Numbered from the stretch's first letter, positions 1 through 15,000 are shown. The stretch is DNA of 64,000 bases from Nectonema munidae (GCA_030549495.1 JAUIRK010000144.1:186001-250000); one strand, 5' to 3'. Translations and numbers: made by a program. The notes: generated from the sequence alone by a model not told the origin.

Positions 1-2024
1 CAAGGATTAGAAAGATAGAGTGGATGTAAATAAAAAGTTTGAATACACAAATGGTGTACTTTCAGTAGAGAGTTTGATACTCCTCAGTCCTCTGCCTAGT
101 TTTGTAATGAATTATGATTTTCCTTCATCCAAAAGTGACACAAGTATACCAAATTCTCATTTGTACTACAACATGCAATATTGCCACGCCTAAATATATT
201 ACGCCATTTTCATGTATATAATACACTTATAGTGTTGCAGTATACTCGAATTTTCTGGTCGAATACTGAAGCATGTTGAAATTTTCATATATTTTCAAGT
301 TATACTATACGCATGTCAATTATTTTTATTTATCTTAACATCCTCATCCGTCGATCAACATTCGCATCTGCAATTCTCAGACATTTTTCTCTTTCCCAAA
401 ATTTTTATCCAAAATTTTTATGATAGGTATGACTTTATGATAACACATATAGATTGACATCCTCTCCCTAAATTTATAAGAAGTATAAAACTTGCTTTTG
501 CTTAGAATAGCAATTATGACATCCGCATCGTCTAAAAAAATTAATTTGACATCTCAAACATGATTTTCGCATTCTCATCCTCGGATACAAAAAAATTCAC
601 ATCCGACATATCCCTAATGTGAACGGTTGAGTACATATATTTTTGTATATAGGTTGCATATCTTATTAGAGCGTGACAAAAAAGAAAAAAATAATTTTTC
701 TAATACTCATTCTTTTTTTACTTCGAAATACTGCATATAAGCATTTGAAACTAAAATGAAAAACTCTAAATATTTTTTCGAAGAAATTGCTTTTCTTTTC
801 ATTTCAAATTTATTCAGTTAAATCAGGCGATTTTCATTTCTTAGGACACTGTGTTTTGCCCTGGTTCTTAAAGGGGTAAAGTATTATAATTTTAGATTTT
901 TTTTGAATTAATTTTTTTGAATTTATATTTATTTAAATAAATTTTATTAATGTTAATAATAATTTTTTTGTCAAAACTAACCCATTTTGATTTTTCAATA
1001 TACAAAAAATAATATGCAATAATTTAAATACAAAAATACGTTCAAAAATTTGCATGTATTTCTGAATATACCAGATTATTATTATTCATATATTGAAATT
1101 TATTTATAATTGAACAAAATTTGTTAGTTTTCACTAACAGGTGATTATTGACATTTATAAAAATTTATCTCTAATTGATAAATAAAAAAAAAGAGTGTTA
1201 CAATATTTAATTTTTTCTTCATTTTTGAGACATTCTTCTTATATTCCATCCATGTCATGTGAAAAGAATGGTAATTAATTTTTTTGACTTCCTTTTAGAA
1301 ATATTTGATCATATATGAAGGATAATTTTCATGCAGTATTCCATTTTGGTTGTTTTCATAAAAATGGTTTTTTAAAATAAACATTAAATTTATTCAAAAA
1401 AAATAAATGACAAAATAGGGAAAATAAAAGTATGCTTATAAATTTATGAAATAAATCTCTCACTTATATGCAAACTACGGTCTCCTTTTTAGCGAAACGA
1501 AGCGAGATATTTTCAAAACTTTTCGAAATCTTTCAAACAAAATCAGAAATACAAAATTCAATAAATTCCAACATTTTTCTATCTACAGCGTGTTGTGATT
1601 ATGGTGGCATTCATGATTATCATATTATTAAACTCTATTAGTGCTAACTTATAGGGGGGCGTTAAAAAATTAATTGTACAAAATTGGCTGAATCATATGC
1701 GTTCAAATTTCGTAACCTTCCTAAAATCGCTAGCTGCATCTTTTGAAACCATATTCATGGTAGTTGAATGACCCTTTCATGTCAAAAACTGTCAATCAAA
1801 ATCAAAAATTAATATTTTTCAGCAAAATTTTGACATTATCTGTATTTAACCTTATAACTTAGAGTGTATATTATATACTACCTTGAAATTTTATAATTAT
1901 ATACAGTTTTGACCGCATAACCCTTTATATATTTAATTTTTTCAATAACGATTACCACTTTTTAGAAAATGTCAATCAAAATTTTGATTGATGAGAAATA
2001 TATCTAATAAAATTGAGCTTTAAA

Positions 2025-2305
2025 TTTTACATAAAATATATGTTTTTATACTAAATCGGCCATGCTGGTTTCATTTCTGGGCTCATTTTTTACATTTAGG
2101 ATTTGAAAATACCTATAAGTGTTAATCAAATTTGCGATTTACTTCTAAAAATTGTCATCAAAAATATTCTCCCTAATTTTACATGAAATATATGTTTTTA
2201 TAGGAAATCAATCATGCTAGTTTTATTACTGAAATCAATTTTTGCATTTTGAGGTTTTAAAAGATCTGTCAGTGAATCAAATGTGCGGTTTACGTCTGAA
2301 AACAA
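2025..2305. repeat. Diverged tandem duplication, period about 152 bp, two units
   Basis: The sequence starting TTTTACATAAAATATATG at 2025 recurs as TTTTACATGAAATATATG at 2177. The following 120 bases stay alignable: both units carry CATGCT followed by TTT-rich sequence, then a segment ending in AATCAAAT and TTTAC. The units differ at roughly a quarter of positions. A still weaker relative may precede them at about 1890-2010. Confidence 0.6.
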
Positions 2306-5300
2306 AACTAGAAAAACTCTTGTGTTTTCAAAGCACTACAATGCCGCATGTGAGAAGAATATTGTAAGGATACATTTCATTAGCGTTTCTCGGATTAAAA
2401 TAGTTTTATTTGTTAAATCTATTAAAATATTGCGCTTTCTTCCTTCCTCGCCCGTATCCCCATTTAATAGGAATTTGCTCATAGTAAAATAAAATGTGTC
2501 TCACTTATTATAATGTCCTGTTAAACAGGGTGTGAGTGTGAAATGCTATTTTATAATAGAATATAATTTTGTTACAATATCTCTTTAATTAACAAGTTAA
2601 TTAAACAAGTTAATTTAATTAAACAGTAATGTATTTAGTATATGGTTATGCTAATCATTATGTTGTGTTGACGATAAAATGAAGATGTCATTTGAGAATA
2701 TTTTGCTGTATTGATTTCATAAACTTTTATTGGATGTAGAACGATCGGTTACACGCGGTTAATAAATTTTCAACTACCAAGTATTTGATATATCACACGG
2801 AAATAATATAATCGTTGAGAAGCGCAAAAGTTATGTGCATGCATATATAAATACTTCACTAATATTTGAAATGAATTGAAATGAATTTGCAGAATCTACA
2901 CAGGAGATACAAATTTTGCCAATATTTAGTAGCTACTTTTTTTAAATCAACAAATTTCAAATCAGTATTTGAGGTAAATTTTAAACTTTTTATTAAAACA
3001 TATGGAATTATTTAGTTCGCTGTAACATATACGCTTTATGAATCTCTGTAAGGACTTTCGGAACAACGAAAAAGCTCTCAAAAAAATATATGTTTTATTG
3101 AAGAAGCTTCATGTTGGTGTTTTTGGAATAGCTTTGGCATCTTGTCCGAGTGGTAAAATCAGAAGGCTGCTATTTGTCCAGCGAACATTTGTCAAAGGGG
3201 AACATATGTACACTGTACAGTGGAATTGCCCAGAAGAGATGTGTCCATAATAATTGTAAAAATATCATTTACATATACTGATAAAAATTCCTTTCCATGT
3301 TTTCGCATTAGTTAATCAATATGATAATTAGGTAATTAGAAGTTTAGGTACTATGTTGCAATTTTAACGCACTTTGGCTTATTGTTCCTGTGGACTGTAG
3401 ATGAACTCGAATTTCCAGTGGAATTCAATAGAGATCAATCAACATCATTAAGGCCTTTGTCTTTTTTTCATTATTAACTCAATAAAGTTTCTTCTGTTAG
3501 CACATTGTCCATTCAGTATGTGGGAATTAATAATGGTGTTCGGTAAAAATTAGCCGATTTTTAACCGGAGAATAAAGGTAAGTAATTCACCGTAAGCGAA
3601 TCGTTATTTACCGTTTCAACTCGTAAAACCTTTAACAAATCATACTTTCTAGCGATTTAAAACTATATAGTAATAGAATGCATTGTGTAATTATATCATG
3701 TTTGTTTAAACGGAATTGGTTCTTACTTTCATTTTCTGGTGCTTGTAATTATACTCTGAAAAATTGCTTCTGATTTTTCCACTTTCATGATGAACAATTT
3801 GTGTTGTACCTTATGTAATATCGATGGAACGTTGGGCTAGTTAATTTGGAATTCCTTGTGGTCGGAGAAATGATAAAATGATTATAATAATATTTAGCAG
3901 TTAAGACGTGAACAGGCGCGTAGCGAGAAAAAATTTAGCAGGGTTCCAAAATCGCTATGTCCTATCATTTCCCTATCTATATATTAATATTACTTTCATC
4001 TGTCATCTGTAAAAAACACAACCGGTTGTGTTAAGATTAGTGTAAATTTACAAAATTTGTGTTATTATATGTGAAATTTTCTATTTTTTTTTATAAATAC
4101 TATTAATTTGAAAATTTTTAGCGGGAAGACTGCCATAGAAATGATTAGAGTCATAATTTTTCGATTGAAGAAGACAACTAAGTATACTACTCTTTTTGAT
4201 AAAAAAAATACGTTTTGAACAAGATGAACACACAAAGTCCATAATTCTATTTAAAACAAAGCTTACTGTAACTACTAGTTCATTTTAAATAACCCTTAGA
4301 TGACATCTGTGACACGGGTGCCCCAAGAAATTAAAATCTTCTGCTTTAATTATATACAAAAATGCATTAAAAAAACTTCAAAATTGGTATCGTCAAAGCG
4401 TTTAATCTATCCTTCATGAATTGATAGAAAATCAAAACTTTGATCTCTTTTTCTAGTGGGATCGTAAAATTATGATTAAATTAATTGGATGAAAATTTGG
4501 AACCATGGTTCTGGCGCATTTCCAAACTTTCTCTACTGAACGCCTCTTAGAAAACGTTTTTCAAAAAACGTCTCATTTAACGACATTATTTCAAAGAAAT
4601 CTCTCTTACTTATAAAATATATTTCAAACAGATATAAATCGGGCATATGGCATTCAAGTTGTTCTAAATTGCCAATATTTCTATTTTTCATATTCTTAAA
4701 GAATTTGTTGAAATTTTATTGCAAAATTTTGAACTTGAAGTCTGGCAAGTTGTTCATGGGTTTGTCATACCACTAATATTCTTTCAGAAAATTAAAAAAT
4801 CGATAAATTTGCATGCACACATTGAGTTTGGTGTTTATCTTCTAAATTTAGATGTTTGATTTGATAGTACTTAAATTAATTGTGATATCACCATACTCTC
4901 ACATCATCCCTACTCTTTCTTTCATTATCACAACAATAAACCCATTTTTTACCATACAATATGCTTGAAAGGATAAAAATTGTTAAAACAGTCCCTGTAT
5001 ACCCATAAAGATGGCTTTGTTTTTCATTCTTGTTAACATAAATTCAAGAAGAGCTTTCATGTATATTCTGCAGATGAAAGCCAATATCTTTAAAAGGAAG
5101 ATAAACTTTTCTTGCTTGGTTCATGTTAAGAACTTTTTGTTTTTCATTCTAAATTAAATTACGTTTTTGCTTTTATTTTTATTCAAGTTATTTCACACTG
5201 AAGGGCGCATGCATTTTAAGATTTATTAAAAGTAATTCTTGAACAAAAGGAAACCAATTAGATTTTTTTGGTATGCCAGAAAGCTCTGGTTTAACCTTTT

Positions 5301-5550
5301 GAGCTATGTTGCCTCACCATTGACTTAGGAAATCTTTCAAAAGGAAAAGCAGATAATTAATTCTCAAAAATCAAAGCGCTTTCACGATCAGAAGATTTAC
5401 GTCATTTTTTTTCAATGAAAACTTATATACTATTCTTAGTTCTTCTTGTCTTTTCTTCCTAAAATACAAAATAGAAGTGCAAAAAGAGAAAATTAAATTG
5501 CAACACGACAAAATAAAATTGCTAAAATACGAAATACAACTAAAAATTGC

Positions 5551-5690
5551 ATATCCCATTAAGTCCCAATGCTCCCATTTGGGAACATGAGTAATTTCAT
5601 CTTCCTCTGCTTCTTTCAATGACTTTGAATATAAATCGTCTGCGTTTTTTTAAATATCGTCTGATTTCTATGGTAATTAATGGGATATTT
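5551..5690. mobile_element. Short MITE, copy 1 of a piggyBac-type family
   Basis: This 130-140 bp element begins CCCATTAAGTCCCAATG and ends TTAATGGG, so its ends are inverted repeats. It contains the near-palindrome CTCCCATTTGGGAAC and TCGTCTG-type motifs repeated internally. Related copies lie at 10089, 13001, 13136 and 19469. Here the flanks are ATAT on both sides rather than TTAA, so the target site is less typical than in the other copies. Confidence 0.65.
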
Positions 5691-5857
5691 TTCAATAATA
5701 ATTGTGAATAGAATTGAGAGAGTTTTATTTTGAAAGAAGATGAAAGATATCTTCTTTGAAAACAAAACTCTCACGTGTATTAGCAGAATTTTTTGCATTC
5801 CGATTTTGAAACCCTCGTAATAATTAAAATTTTTTTATCTTTTTGAATAATTTTTAG

Positions 5858-6016
5858 GCGTTATCTTGACAAATCCCAACTTTATTGAAAAAAACAATAC
5901 AAATTGCTTTCAAACAACTTTTCCTTATGAAGACTACGCAAATCAAACAGCTATAATGACGCCAAATTATCCGAACAATTATCCCAACTCAATAAACTGC
6001 ATCTTCAGTATACAAG
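5858..6016 (+). CDS. Exon: N-terminal half of CUB domain 1
   Basis: The exon follows a TTTTTAG acceptor and ends at CAAG before GTAGGA. It opens with two bases of a split codon and ends in phase 1. The peptide has the classical CUB opening: a first cysteine (NTNCFQTTF), then MTPNYPNNYPNSINCIFSIQ, which matches the CUB pattern of a 'SPNYP..YP' turn followed by C-x-W/F-x-I. Several Asn-x-Thr/Ser sites suit an extracellular location. The downstream intron of 7.4 kb holds a complete Tigger transposon. Confidence 0.85.
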
Positions 6017-9000
6017 GTAGGATATTTTTCAATTTCTTTTTAATTTACCTTTGCGAGATTTGTAAGTCTAATACTTTGAGGGCCAGGATTTTCAAGACTA
6101 ATTGTCTACTTGCTTCTTCAATAAAGCGGGCAAAATCATTTCTTCCCCCACTGGTATTGAACTAGTCCTCAAATGATTGAAGAGTTTATTTTATTTCATT
6201 TTTTAATATTTAGTCCTCTTTTTCGTGAGTGAGGGAATTGGAGCATAATTCATTGATCGTAAAAAATGGACGCTTTAATGAACTTTTTACGATTTTTATG
6301 CATTTTCCATTTAATTTGTTACTTTTATACATTAAAATTTATTCATATTATTCTATATATTCTAATTTATTTACTTTTTTTTTATTTTTTTTTGCATATA
6401 TGTTTTTATTATATAGAGCATCAATGGTTGTTAGAATGCTTAACTTACAATTAGATGTCAAAGATAGCATCCCCACTAAAATAAAAATAAAATAGCTGTG
6501 AATAACCATCTTAAAAAAAAATTATAAAAAAATGAGGTTGCTTTCCATTTTTAAGAAATATTTATATTTCAAATTTTAGATTTTGTTTCTTTTTCTTTCG
6601 TATAAACAAATCTGTGCAAATGTTCATCAAAAATTTTATGATATTTTTATTACCTATTGATTTTTTTAATTTTTTAAAGGGAAATGAGGTATTTAGGTTT
6701 GGAAACGACTGTTATATGCCAGTGGCTGAAAGTCCTTTGATATTAAAGACATCCAAACAACAAACAGAACTTAGAAATTTTGTGTATAAATAGATTTACG
6801 AATCCATTTTTTTCTTAATACAGTAGTGCCCACTTAATATCATACCGTTTTATAGAATATCCCGTTTATTGTCATAAAATATTGAAATCCCAAACCATTT
6901 CCTATACAAAACATAAAAAATTTGCTCGTTTAATGTCATAGATATTCCCGTTTATTGTCATAGAAAATTAGCCAAAATTAATTTTTAGAATAACATTTTG
7001 CAGGATTATCGCTCCGATACACGCATTTTTTCATCAACTTGAACTCCTATCTTATCACTAAACCAACAGTAATGCACCAATAAGTTACATCAAAGTCTAA
7101 TCCCTTAATTAACCATGACCATGACGATGTTATCGATAAGCATCACCATGATGAGTGTTCGCGCATGGTCGCACTTTCCCGTTAAAAATCATTTGGCTTT
7201 AACCATTTGGTGAGACTTCTGACAGGTTAATGCGTCGATAAATCACATGTGATCACGAAAGCAACAACGAAGCTTCGCACATGCACCCACGCACGCATAG
7301 CAACACACACACTGCACACACACACACAGCTGCACACACAGGTCTTGAAAGGATGCATCCTTTTGATCTTAAATAAACTTCCCAATCAAAACAACATTTG
7401 CCGATCTGCTCTATTGTTACGGACACTGTGCTAAGCTATTCTTCAGTTTTTAATCATGAGTGCTAAACGTAAGCGAAATGACTTGTCCCTTGCCCAGAAG
7501 CTGGGGATCATAAAGTGGTCATCTAGCCAATCACAAACTCAATTGTCCAAAACGTATGGTGTTTCACAGTCCACCATTTCAAAAATTCTCAGCAAGAAGT
7601 CCCAGATCCTGCAAGATGCTGAGCAGAACAAGAACGGCAACCGCATGCGCATGCGGACTGGCAAGGCAGCTGACGTCGAGACGGCCCTTTACACCTGGTT
7701 CGTGGATGCCCGTACCCATGGCTGTCCCATCACCACTGCAGTCCTGGAGGAGAAGGCCAACCTAGGAAAGGACGATTTCAAGGCAACCAATGGCTGGATC
7801 TGCCGTTGGAAGGACCGTTTCTCGATCAAATATAAAAAGGCACATGGGGAGAAAAGTGATGCTGACATCCCAGCTGCAGACACATGGCTTTCAACTGTGC
7901 TGCCCGAGCTGCTTGAGAAGTATGAACCCTGTGACGTCTACAACGCAGATGAGACGGGAATCTACTTCCATGCCGTACCTGACGGCACCTTGGCAGATGC
8001 AGCACAGAAGCTGAGCGGCAGCAAGAAGGTCAAGGAGCGTCTCACCGCCCTCGTCACTGCCAACATGGACGGCAGTGACAAGCGTCATCTACTGGTGGTT
8101 GGCAAAAGTGCCAAGGGTGCTTTAGAGGAGTCCCCCAGCTTCCAGTCCCATACATGAACAATAAAAACGCATGGATGACTGGCAACCTGTTTCGAGACTG
8201 GCTAAGAGACTTTGAACGTGACATGGCCAGGCAGGGGTGGCACATTGCCCTTGTACTCGACAACTGCTCGACTCACCCCAAGGATGCAGCAGATGACCTT
8301 CCCCACATTCGCCTCTTCTTCCTGCCGCCCAACACGACCTCCATCATGCAGCCATGTGACATGGGGATCATCCGAAACCTGAAGGCACTCTACAGGAAGA
8401 AGGTGGTCCAGAAGATTGTTGCATACATCGACGCAGGTGAAGCTGAGTTCTCTGCCAGCACCTTCGCCCGCAAGTTTACAGTCCTGGATGCTATGCACAT
8501 GTTGAAAGTGGCATGGCAGGATGTAAAACAGTCCAGTGTGGCAAACTGCTTTGCCCATGCCGGCTTCCGCATCCCCTCTGCTCCAGATGCTCCCACTGCA
8601 GACCACCAGGACCAGGCACCAGATGGGATGACAACAGAAGAGTTCCAGGCGTACGTGGACGTTGATTCCCAGACTGAGTGCCATGGGGTCTTGACAGATG
8701 ACGACATCTGTGACACAGTACGCCAGCCAGATGTCTGCCCCACTGCTGACAGTGACGATGAGTCAGCTGAACTGCCTCCCCCACCAAAGGCCCATGTTGC
8801 CCTCGACGGCCTGTCATCTGTGCGTGCCTATCTGGAAGCCATCGGCCACGATCTCACCCCCTTCTACACTCTGGAAAGTGAGCTGCAAACGGCGGTTGCA
8901 ACATCTGCCAAACAGACCTGCATAACAGACTTTTTTTAAATCTAAATAGACAATTCGCAGATCCAAAGCTTCAAATGAAAAAAAAACTGACCTGATGGAT

Positions 9001-12000
9001 TGTTTAGGCCTACTTGTCAATGCGTGTGTATATATTTTTTATTTGTACATTTTAATAAATAATGTATGAAAAAAGTGATACTAAATAAATTTATTACTCT
9101 TTTATTTGTATATTGTGATAATAATGTCTGAAAAATGTAATAAATACTTGTTTTAATTGTTAACCATCGTGTTGCCACTTATCAGTGTAGGCCCCTACAT
9201 GTATAACCACGCACAGTTAGATCGTTATAATCACCATAATCATGAAAATAGCTAAGCCCGGATATTAGAATATCCCGGATTATGTCATAATTTATTCATA
9301 CACGGAGGGTATGACAATAAGCGGGCTCCACTGTAATGAGAAACAATAAATTTGTGTATGTAAATTTAAAAAAATGGAAAATTATAAAAACGAATTACAT
9401 TTTGCATAATAAAAAATCATTAAAAAATGATAACTTTTAAGAATTTGAGGAATTTAAAAATAAATTCTTACATTTACAACGTATATATAAAGTATAACGT
9501 GTAATCCCAAACATTTAGGTCCATGAATTTTTTCAATTTACAACTGGTTGCAATGGATGAATGATTTTTGAGTATACTCAAAATTGTGCTCCACGTTCAA
9601 AAGGAAGCAATTAAACCTTTTTAAAATTAGCTTTAAAACGCATGCTAGCAAATCGTTTAAGAACATGTTCCTATATTACCAAATAGTTACTGCTTTCATT
9701 TTTGTTCTTTTTCAATCAATATTCCTTATTTCTTTCATTTTTCTTGAAATATCAGCACGGCTTGTTCCACCTTTCGATATGAATGCAATATCACTTCTGA
9801 TGTTAATCTAATATGTGGCACGTTATTGGTAAAGTCATAAAATTTTAGTTCAAAAAATATATATGACAAAGCAGCCTAAATGATTTACTTTATGAATGCA
9901 TATATTAAATAAAGACAAAATTAAACAATCTAATTTTATCCAGGAAAAATTGGCAAAAATAAAAAACAAATTTAAATATTTAGGAAATTCCAATGCTCAA
10001 TTATGAAGTAATACTTACTTTTAAGTGGCGAAAAATCTAGAACTAAATCTTCATCAATTAGAAACCTTAATGAATATAATTTCATTAGGATTGACTGTTA
10101 ATAACCCATTTAAGACCAAGCAAAGCAGACGATATCTAAAAAAACGCAGACGATTTATATTCAAAGTCATTGAAAAAAGCAGACGAAGATGAAATTACTT
10201 ATGTTCCTATTTTAGGATATTTTACCGTTGTTCGACTTCTTCACTTTTGGTAAGTCATTTTGATTGACATTTTGAATGGGAGGATGTTGAAGATTTCAAT
10301 CTTTTGATTCCTTGAGATCAAAGGGGTGTATTGTTTGCTCAAAACAAATTAAACATATCATCCTTTGTTCAAAAAGATAATCGGATAGCATATAATTATC
10401 TTATTCACAGCTTATCACAAACTAATATCTAATGAGTGTTTGACTTTCACAGTTTTTCCTACTTTCGTTAAAAAGTTTGCCTAAATTGTCAATATTTCAT
10501 TAAGTTGTTGACTGCTTATCATATTGATCGGTAATTAGTTTTTGCCTTTTTGATAGTTCGTGGAAACTTTGTATCGAAAACCGAAGATATTCATATTCAA
10601 AATAAATGAGTCAAAGATGAACTCAATATTTTAGTTATATTCCTCATCCAACTTCATCATACAAAGCTCGACGCTCGACATGAAATTGAGTGAGGAAAAA
10701 GTAGTTTGCCTGAATCATTTGAAATAAATTTTCAATCACTTTTAAAATAAAAAAGTAAAAAAGGAGAAAGCTTGATCTCATCATGTAATGCGAAAACAAA
10801 ATATTTTAAAAAATTTCAATTTTAATAAAAGAATGTTCAAAAATTTTAGTAAGATAATTTGAGAAAAGTTTGGAAATAAAGTGTTTCTTAACTCCTTGAA
10901 GCTAGGCAAAGTATTGGGACGAATCGAGTATGCGAAAAGACGTGAACTTTTTATTATGCTTTGTAGATGTAAGCTTTCTATGATATCGTAGAAGAGAGTT
11001 TAAATATTTATTATATAAAAAGAGAAAGAAAATGACAAAAAGAAAACCATAAGAAAGTAAAATAATGGAAAAGCATTTTTCCCGCCTTTTACGAGATGCG
11101 GCTATCACAATTGAGCCATTCTTACTCTAGGAAATTATACTGATTGAAAATAATCGATGAAGGATTCAATATCTCTTAAGCAAAACCTCATGTTAGAATC
11201 AATTGAAAGCCTATTACGTATAGTTTTGTTATGAAAGAGATCATCGAAGAAAAGGCCCTTTCACAGAAGTAAGTTGAAGAAGACTAAACTAATATGATGG
11301 GTCCATACATTGAGAGAACGCGATATTATATGATACCTCACAAGAAGGGAAGATCTTTTAAAAAATTTATTCTCATATCGCTATCTGATAAATATCGTCT
11401 GATTTTTCTGGTAATGAAAGTAGGATCCCTTTATCTCTCAGTAGGATTAACACTTCGCGTCAGTAGGATCATAAAAACGGTTGTTCAAATTTTGAAGAAT
11501 AAAAATACAATTCAATTTTTTACTGATAGAAAATGGGTTAAAATTTCTTCGCAAATGTTGTATTTAACTTTTTCAAATTAAAATTAAAAGCCCAGTGTTG
11601 TGATTAGGAGAAAAAAATACGAGTTCATCTGCAAAAACATAAATAAACCTTTAAAATATATAAACTCAACTCTCAATTCCGGTTAAGAGTAAAAAATAGA
11701 CACTGCATATGTTTACTTAAAAAAGGGACTTAGCCTGATAAACTCCGTCTCTTATCCCTTTTAAGTTTTGGGGTAAAGTTCAATCTCAAACGCTGCAACT
11801 TTGAAAAAAAAAATAAAAATAAAGACTTTATTAAGTTTCTTGGGTCGATGGAGAGATATTTTTAAAGTTATAAGTTATAAGAATCGAAGTCGGTATCTAA
11901 TACCATTTGGGTAACGGATTTTGTAAATATAACTTTTGATACCAATTAATTATCTTCATTTTTTCATAGAGGAAAAAGGATTCGAAAATTTGTTGAACTT

Positions 12001-15000
12001 GTTACACTTTTTCAAACATAATTTACGATTTTAACGACAGCATTAATAATGTTAAGGAGAAGTGTTTTCATGGCTAAGGCATAACGATGAATCAAGCAAA
12101 TGTTAAATTTAACGTATATATAGCAATTAGATTTTGAACGAGTCATAGAAGGAGCTCAATCCGTCAATGTTTTTGGCAAATGATTGCCTTTCCTAGATTT
12201 GTTATCATAATGGATTCAAAAAGTAATTTTTTTCTTTTTAATAAATTTTCATCAAATAATCGAAAATAAACCACAAGTAGTAAACATAGATCTGGTGATC
12301 ATCCATTTGTAATGAAATAACAGGAATATGTTTTACAACAGTTACAGTTTGAAATAAAATACCTTCACTCATCTCCAAAATTTAAATTTTATTGTGTTAT
12401 TTGATAGACGATTTTCTATCATTTGAGTCGACTATTTTGTCTAGAAATTATATTTATTGCTTCCAAAATACTAGTTTTATTTCACATATGGCATGGTGCT
12501 TTTTATTTTCTGCAATTTTTGCCATTTTGTATGAAGCCTCTAACGTTTCTTTATTTTGACAGAAAAAGCGATTGCCCGAGTTCAAGCGACTTGCTTTTAT
12601 GGAAATTTCTTTCATATGAAAAAATACTCAATGTTTAATCTTTTATTTCTCTGTGAATTGTCTTATCAGTTATCACGAATTTAAGTTTACTTGGCTTTAT
12701 ACTTCTATGCTATATACTTCCCATATGTAACACACATTGGTTTGAGTAAAAAATTTTGAGTATACTTATAAAACCTTAAAAACTTATTAATATGAGGCTT
12801 GGTAGCCTATAAAGTGGCCTCAATTTTGAATAGTTGACATGGTCACTCTAGCTACTTTTTTGTGTCAGACGTGTATTAAAATACATACAAATAGGAAAGT
12901 TAAACATTAAAGATAACACTAACGCTAACTCTAATACTAACACTAATGCTAATTCGACACTTATCTTAACCCCGAGAATACATTTCCAAAATTTTACACA
13001 TTAACCCATTAAGTCCCAATGTTCCCATTTGGGAACATAAGTAATTTCATCTTCGTCTGTTTTTTTCAATGGCTTTGAATATAAATCGTCTTCGTTTTTT
13101 TTAAATATCGTCTGATTTCTATGGTACTTAATGGTTTAACCCTTTCATTACCAGAAAAATCAGACGATATTTATTAAAAAGCAGAAGATTCATATACAAA
13201 ACTATTTGAAAAAGCAGACGACGGTAAAATTGTTTATGTATCATATATGATACACTGGTCACGAAAGAAATTGGTCGAACACTTGTCAATCAACTATTAT
13301 AGAAATTGGGTGGAATAAATTTGAATAATCAAAATCAGAGGTAAAGTGATGAATTTGATAATGTTTGATTTACACATCACTTTCAAATTTATGCAATATC
13401 ATGTTCAGCCTTGTTATTTAAAAAAATAATGAATTTTGACGTCTTTATTTTACATTTTCAGCTCCAAAGACGCACATAATTGTGCTCGAACCAAGAGACT
13501 CATTTCATCTGGAATCTTCAAGCGAATGTGACTTTGATTTTTTGGAGATTCACGATGGAGCATACGGATTTTCGCCTTTGATAGGCAAATTTTGTGGAAC
13601 AACTCATCCCCCCTCAATCATTTCCAACACTTCAAGCATTTGGCTTTGGTTCCACACTGACCAATATCTCAACTACACTGGATTCAAATTTGTCTTCTAC
13701 TTTATACCAAATACAAGTAATTCACGTTAAATCTAAAATTCTATACACTCTATAAGAAATAATCTTTTATGAGTAGTGCTGATATATGTTAATAAAGTGG
13801 ATATAGAACAAAGAATAATTTAATTGAAAATTAAAAAATATGTTTCCAAATTTTGGGATTAAAAATTTTTCAAAAGGCCGAAAAGAAAATATATACAATT
13901 CCATTCAATTCAATTTATTGTTAAAAACATGATGTATATCAGCGAAAATGAATATATCATGTTAGTGTATGAACGACACTGTGAGAAAAAATGGTATCAA
14001 GCAGAAACACAATATTCAAAGCAAAAGAGGAGAAGAGTTGGAAGAGTATTGTTGTAATCATAGGATGAGATGGGCAAACAAGGATTTTTTAAATTGTGAA
14101 AGGGAGGATATGGTTCTTATTGATTTTGGGAGTTTGTTGAAAGTAGTTGCGGCATATGATGTATAACTTTTTTTGAGAGTGAGGTTTCTTGCTCGTGTTG
14201 GGGTATGGTGTTGAATTTGTTTATGATCAAGGTTTTGTTTGGATTGATGTAGATGTCTTTCAATATTATGATTAAAAATCTATACTTGAGAAATAGGCTT
14301 CCTAGTAACATTTTGGCCGTAGAGAAGTGTGATTGAGTTATATTAGTGCCAATTATACAATGGTACTAATTATTGTATCTAGTTCTTTTAGTACATATTG
14401 GTTCTCTCTCACCCCTCCCTTCATTCCCCAAATTTTTGTTATGAAAAAGTTTAATAAAAAATCCCTAATATTTTTTATAATCTAATAAAAAATTTGGTAA
14501 AATTTTTAAAATATAATGAAAATTATAAAATTGTTTATCTTTTATTTTTATTAAAATTTTTCATAGGGGGAGATAACCAATAAGGACTTTTTTCTTAGTA
14601 TTTAATCATCATTGTATTCTAGAATATATTTTCTTTTTTTGGTACTTATGGGTTATCTCTCCCCCCCCCCACTCTAAAAAATTTTTTAAAAAGTTTTATT
14701 TGAATTTAAATGATGAATAAAAATAATAAATTACTTGTAACAGGCAAATATATAAAATATCGTCTGCTTACTCAAAAAATATTATATAGTGTAACTAATG
14801 AAAATCAATACAGCAAAAAAAGTAATAATTTGTTTAATTTATTTTCACAAATTAAATATATATATTTAATTATATATTTAAAATTATTAATTAATTAGTA
14901 TTTTAAAATTATTATGTTGGAAAAAAATTCAAAAATTTTTTTTTGCTGGAAACGAAAAGACCCGGTATGCCATTTTGAATCATATTTTTAACCGTTCTGT

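Larger units (their letters stand above)
1..5857. other. AT-rich non-coding region upstream of the first recognised exon
   Basis: No coding sequence could be supported here. The stretch is strongly AT-rich and the short open frames have no recognisable motifs. Because the first exon at 5858 opens in the middle of a codon, at least one more exon of that gene lies upstream, so some or all of this region may be intron. It holds a diverged tandem duplication near 2.0-2.3 kb and a MITE at 5551-5690, both listed separately. The open frame at 3038-3250 ends in a cysteine-containing stretch but has no supporting splice context. Confidence 0.5.
9336..13000. other. Intron sequence, no gene found
   Basis: This is the remainder of the intron between the two CUB 1 exons. 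It is AT-rich, and open frames such as 10902-11108 and 11294-11581 show no recognisable domain or splice context. It contains one MITE-like copy near 10089-10225 and a TTAG-type repeat near its end. Confidence 0.55.

Noticed and set aside
3038-3250. Candidate upstream exon with cysteines
   Set aside because: No acceptable acceptor and donor pair in the required phase and no CUB or signal-peptide character.
8202-8817. Minus-strand ORFs of up to 160 codons
   Set aside because: They are antisense shadows of the GC-rich Tigger transposase.
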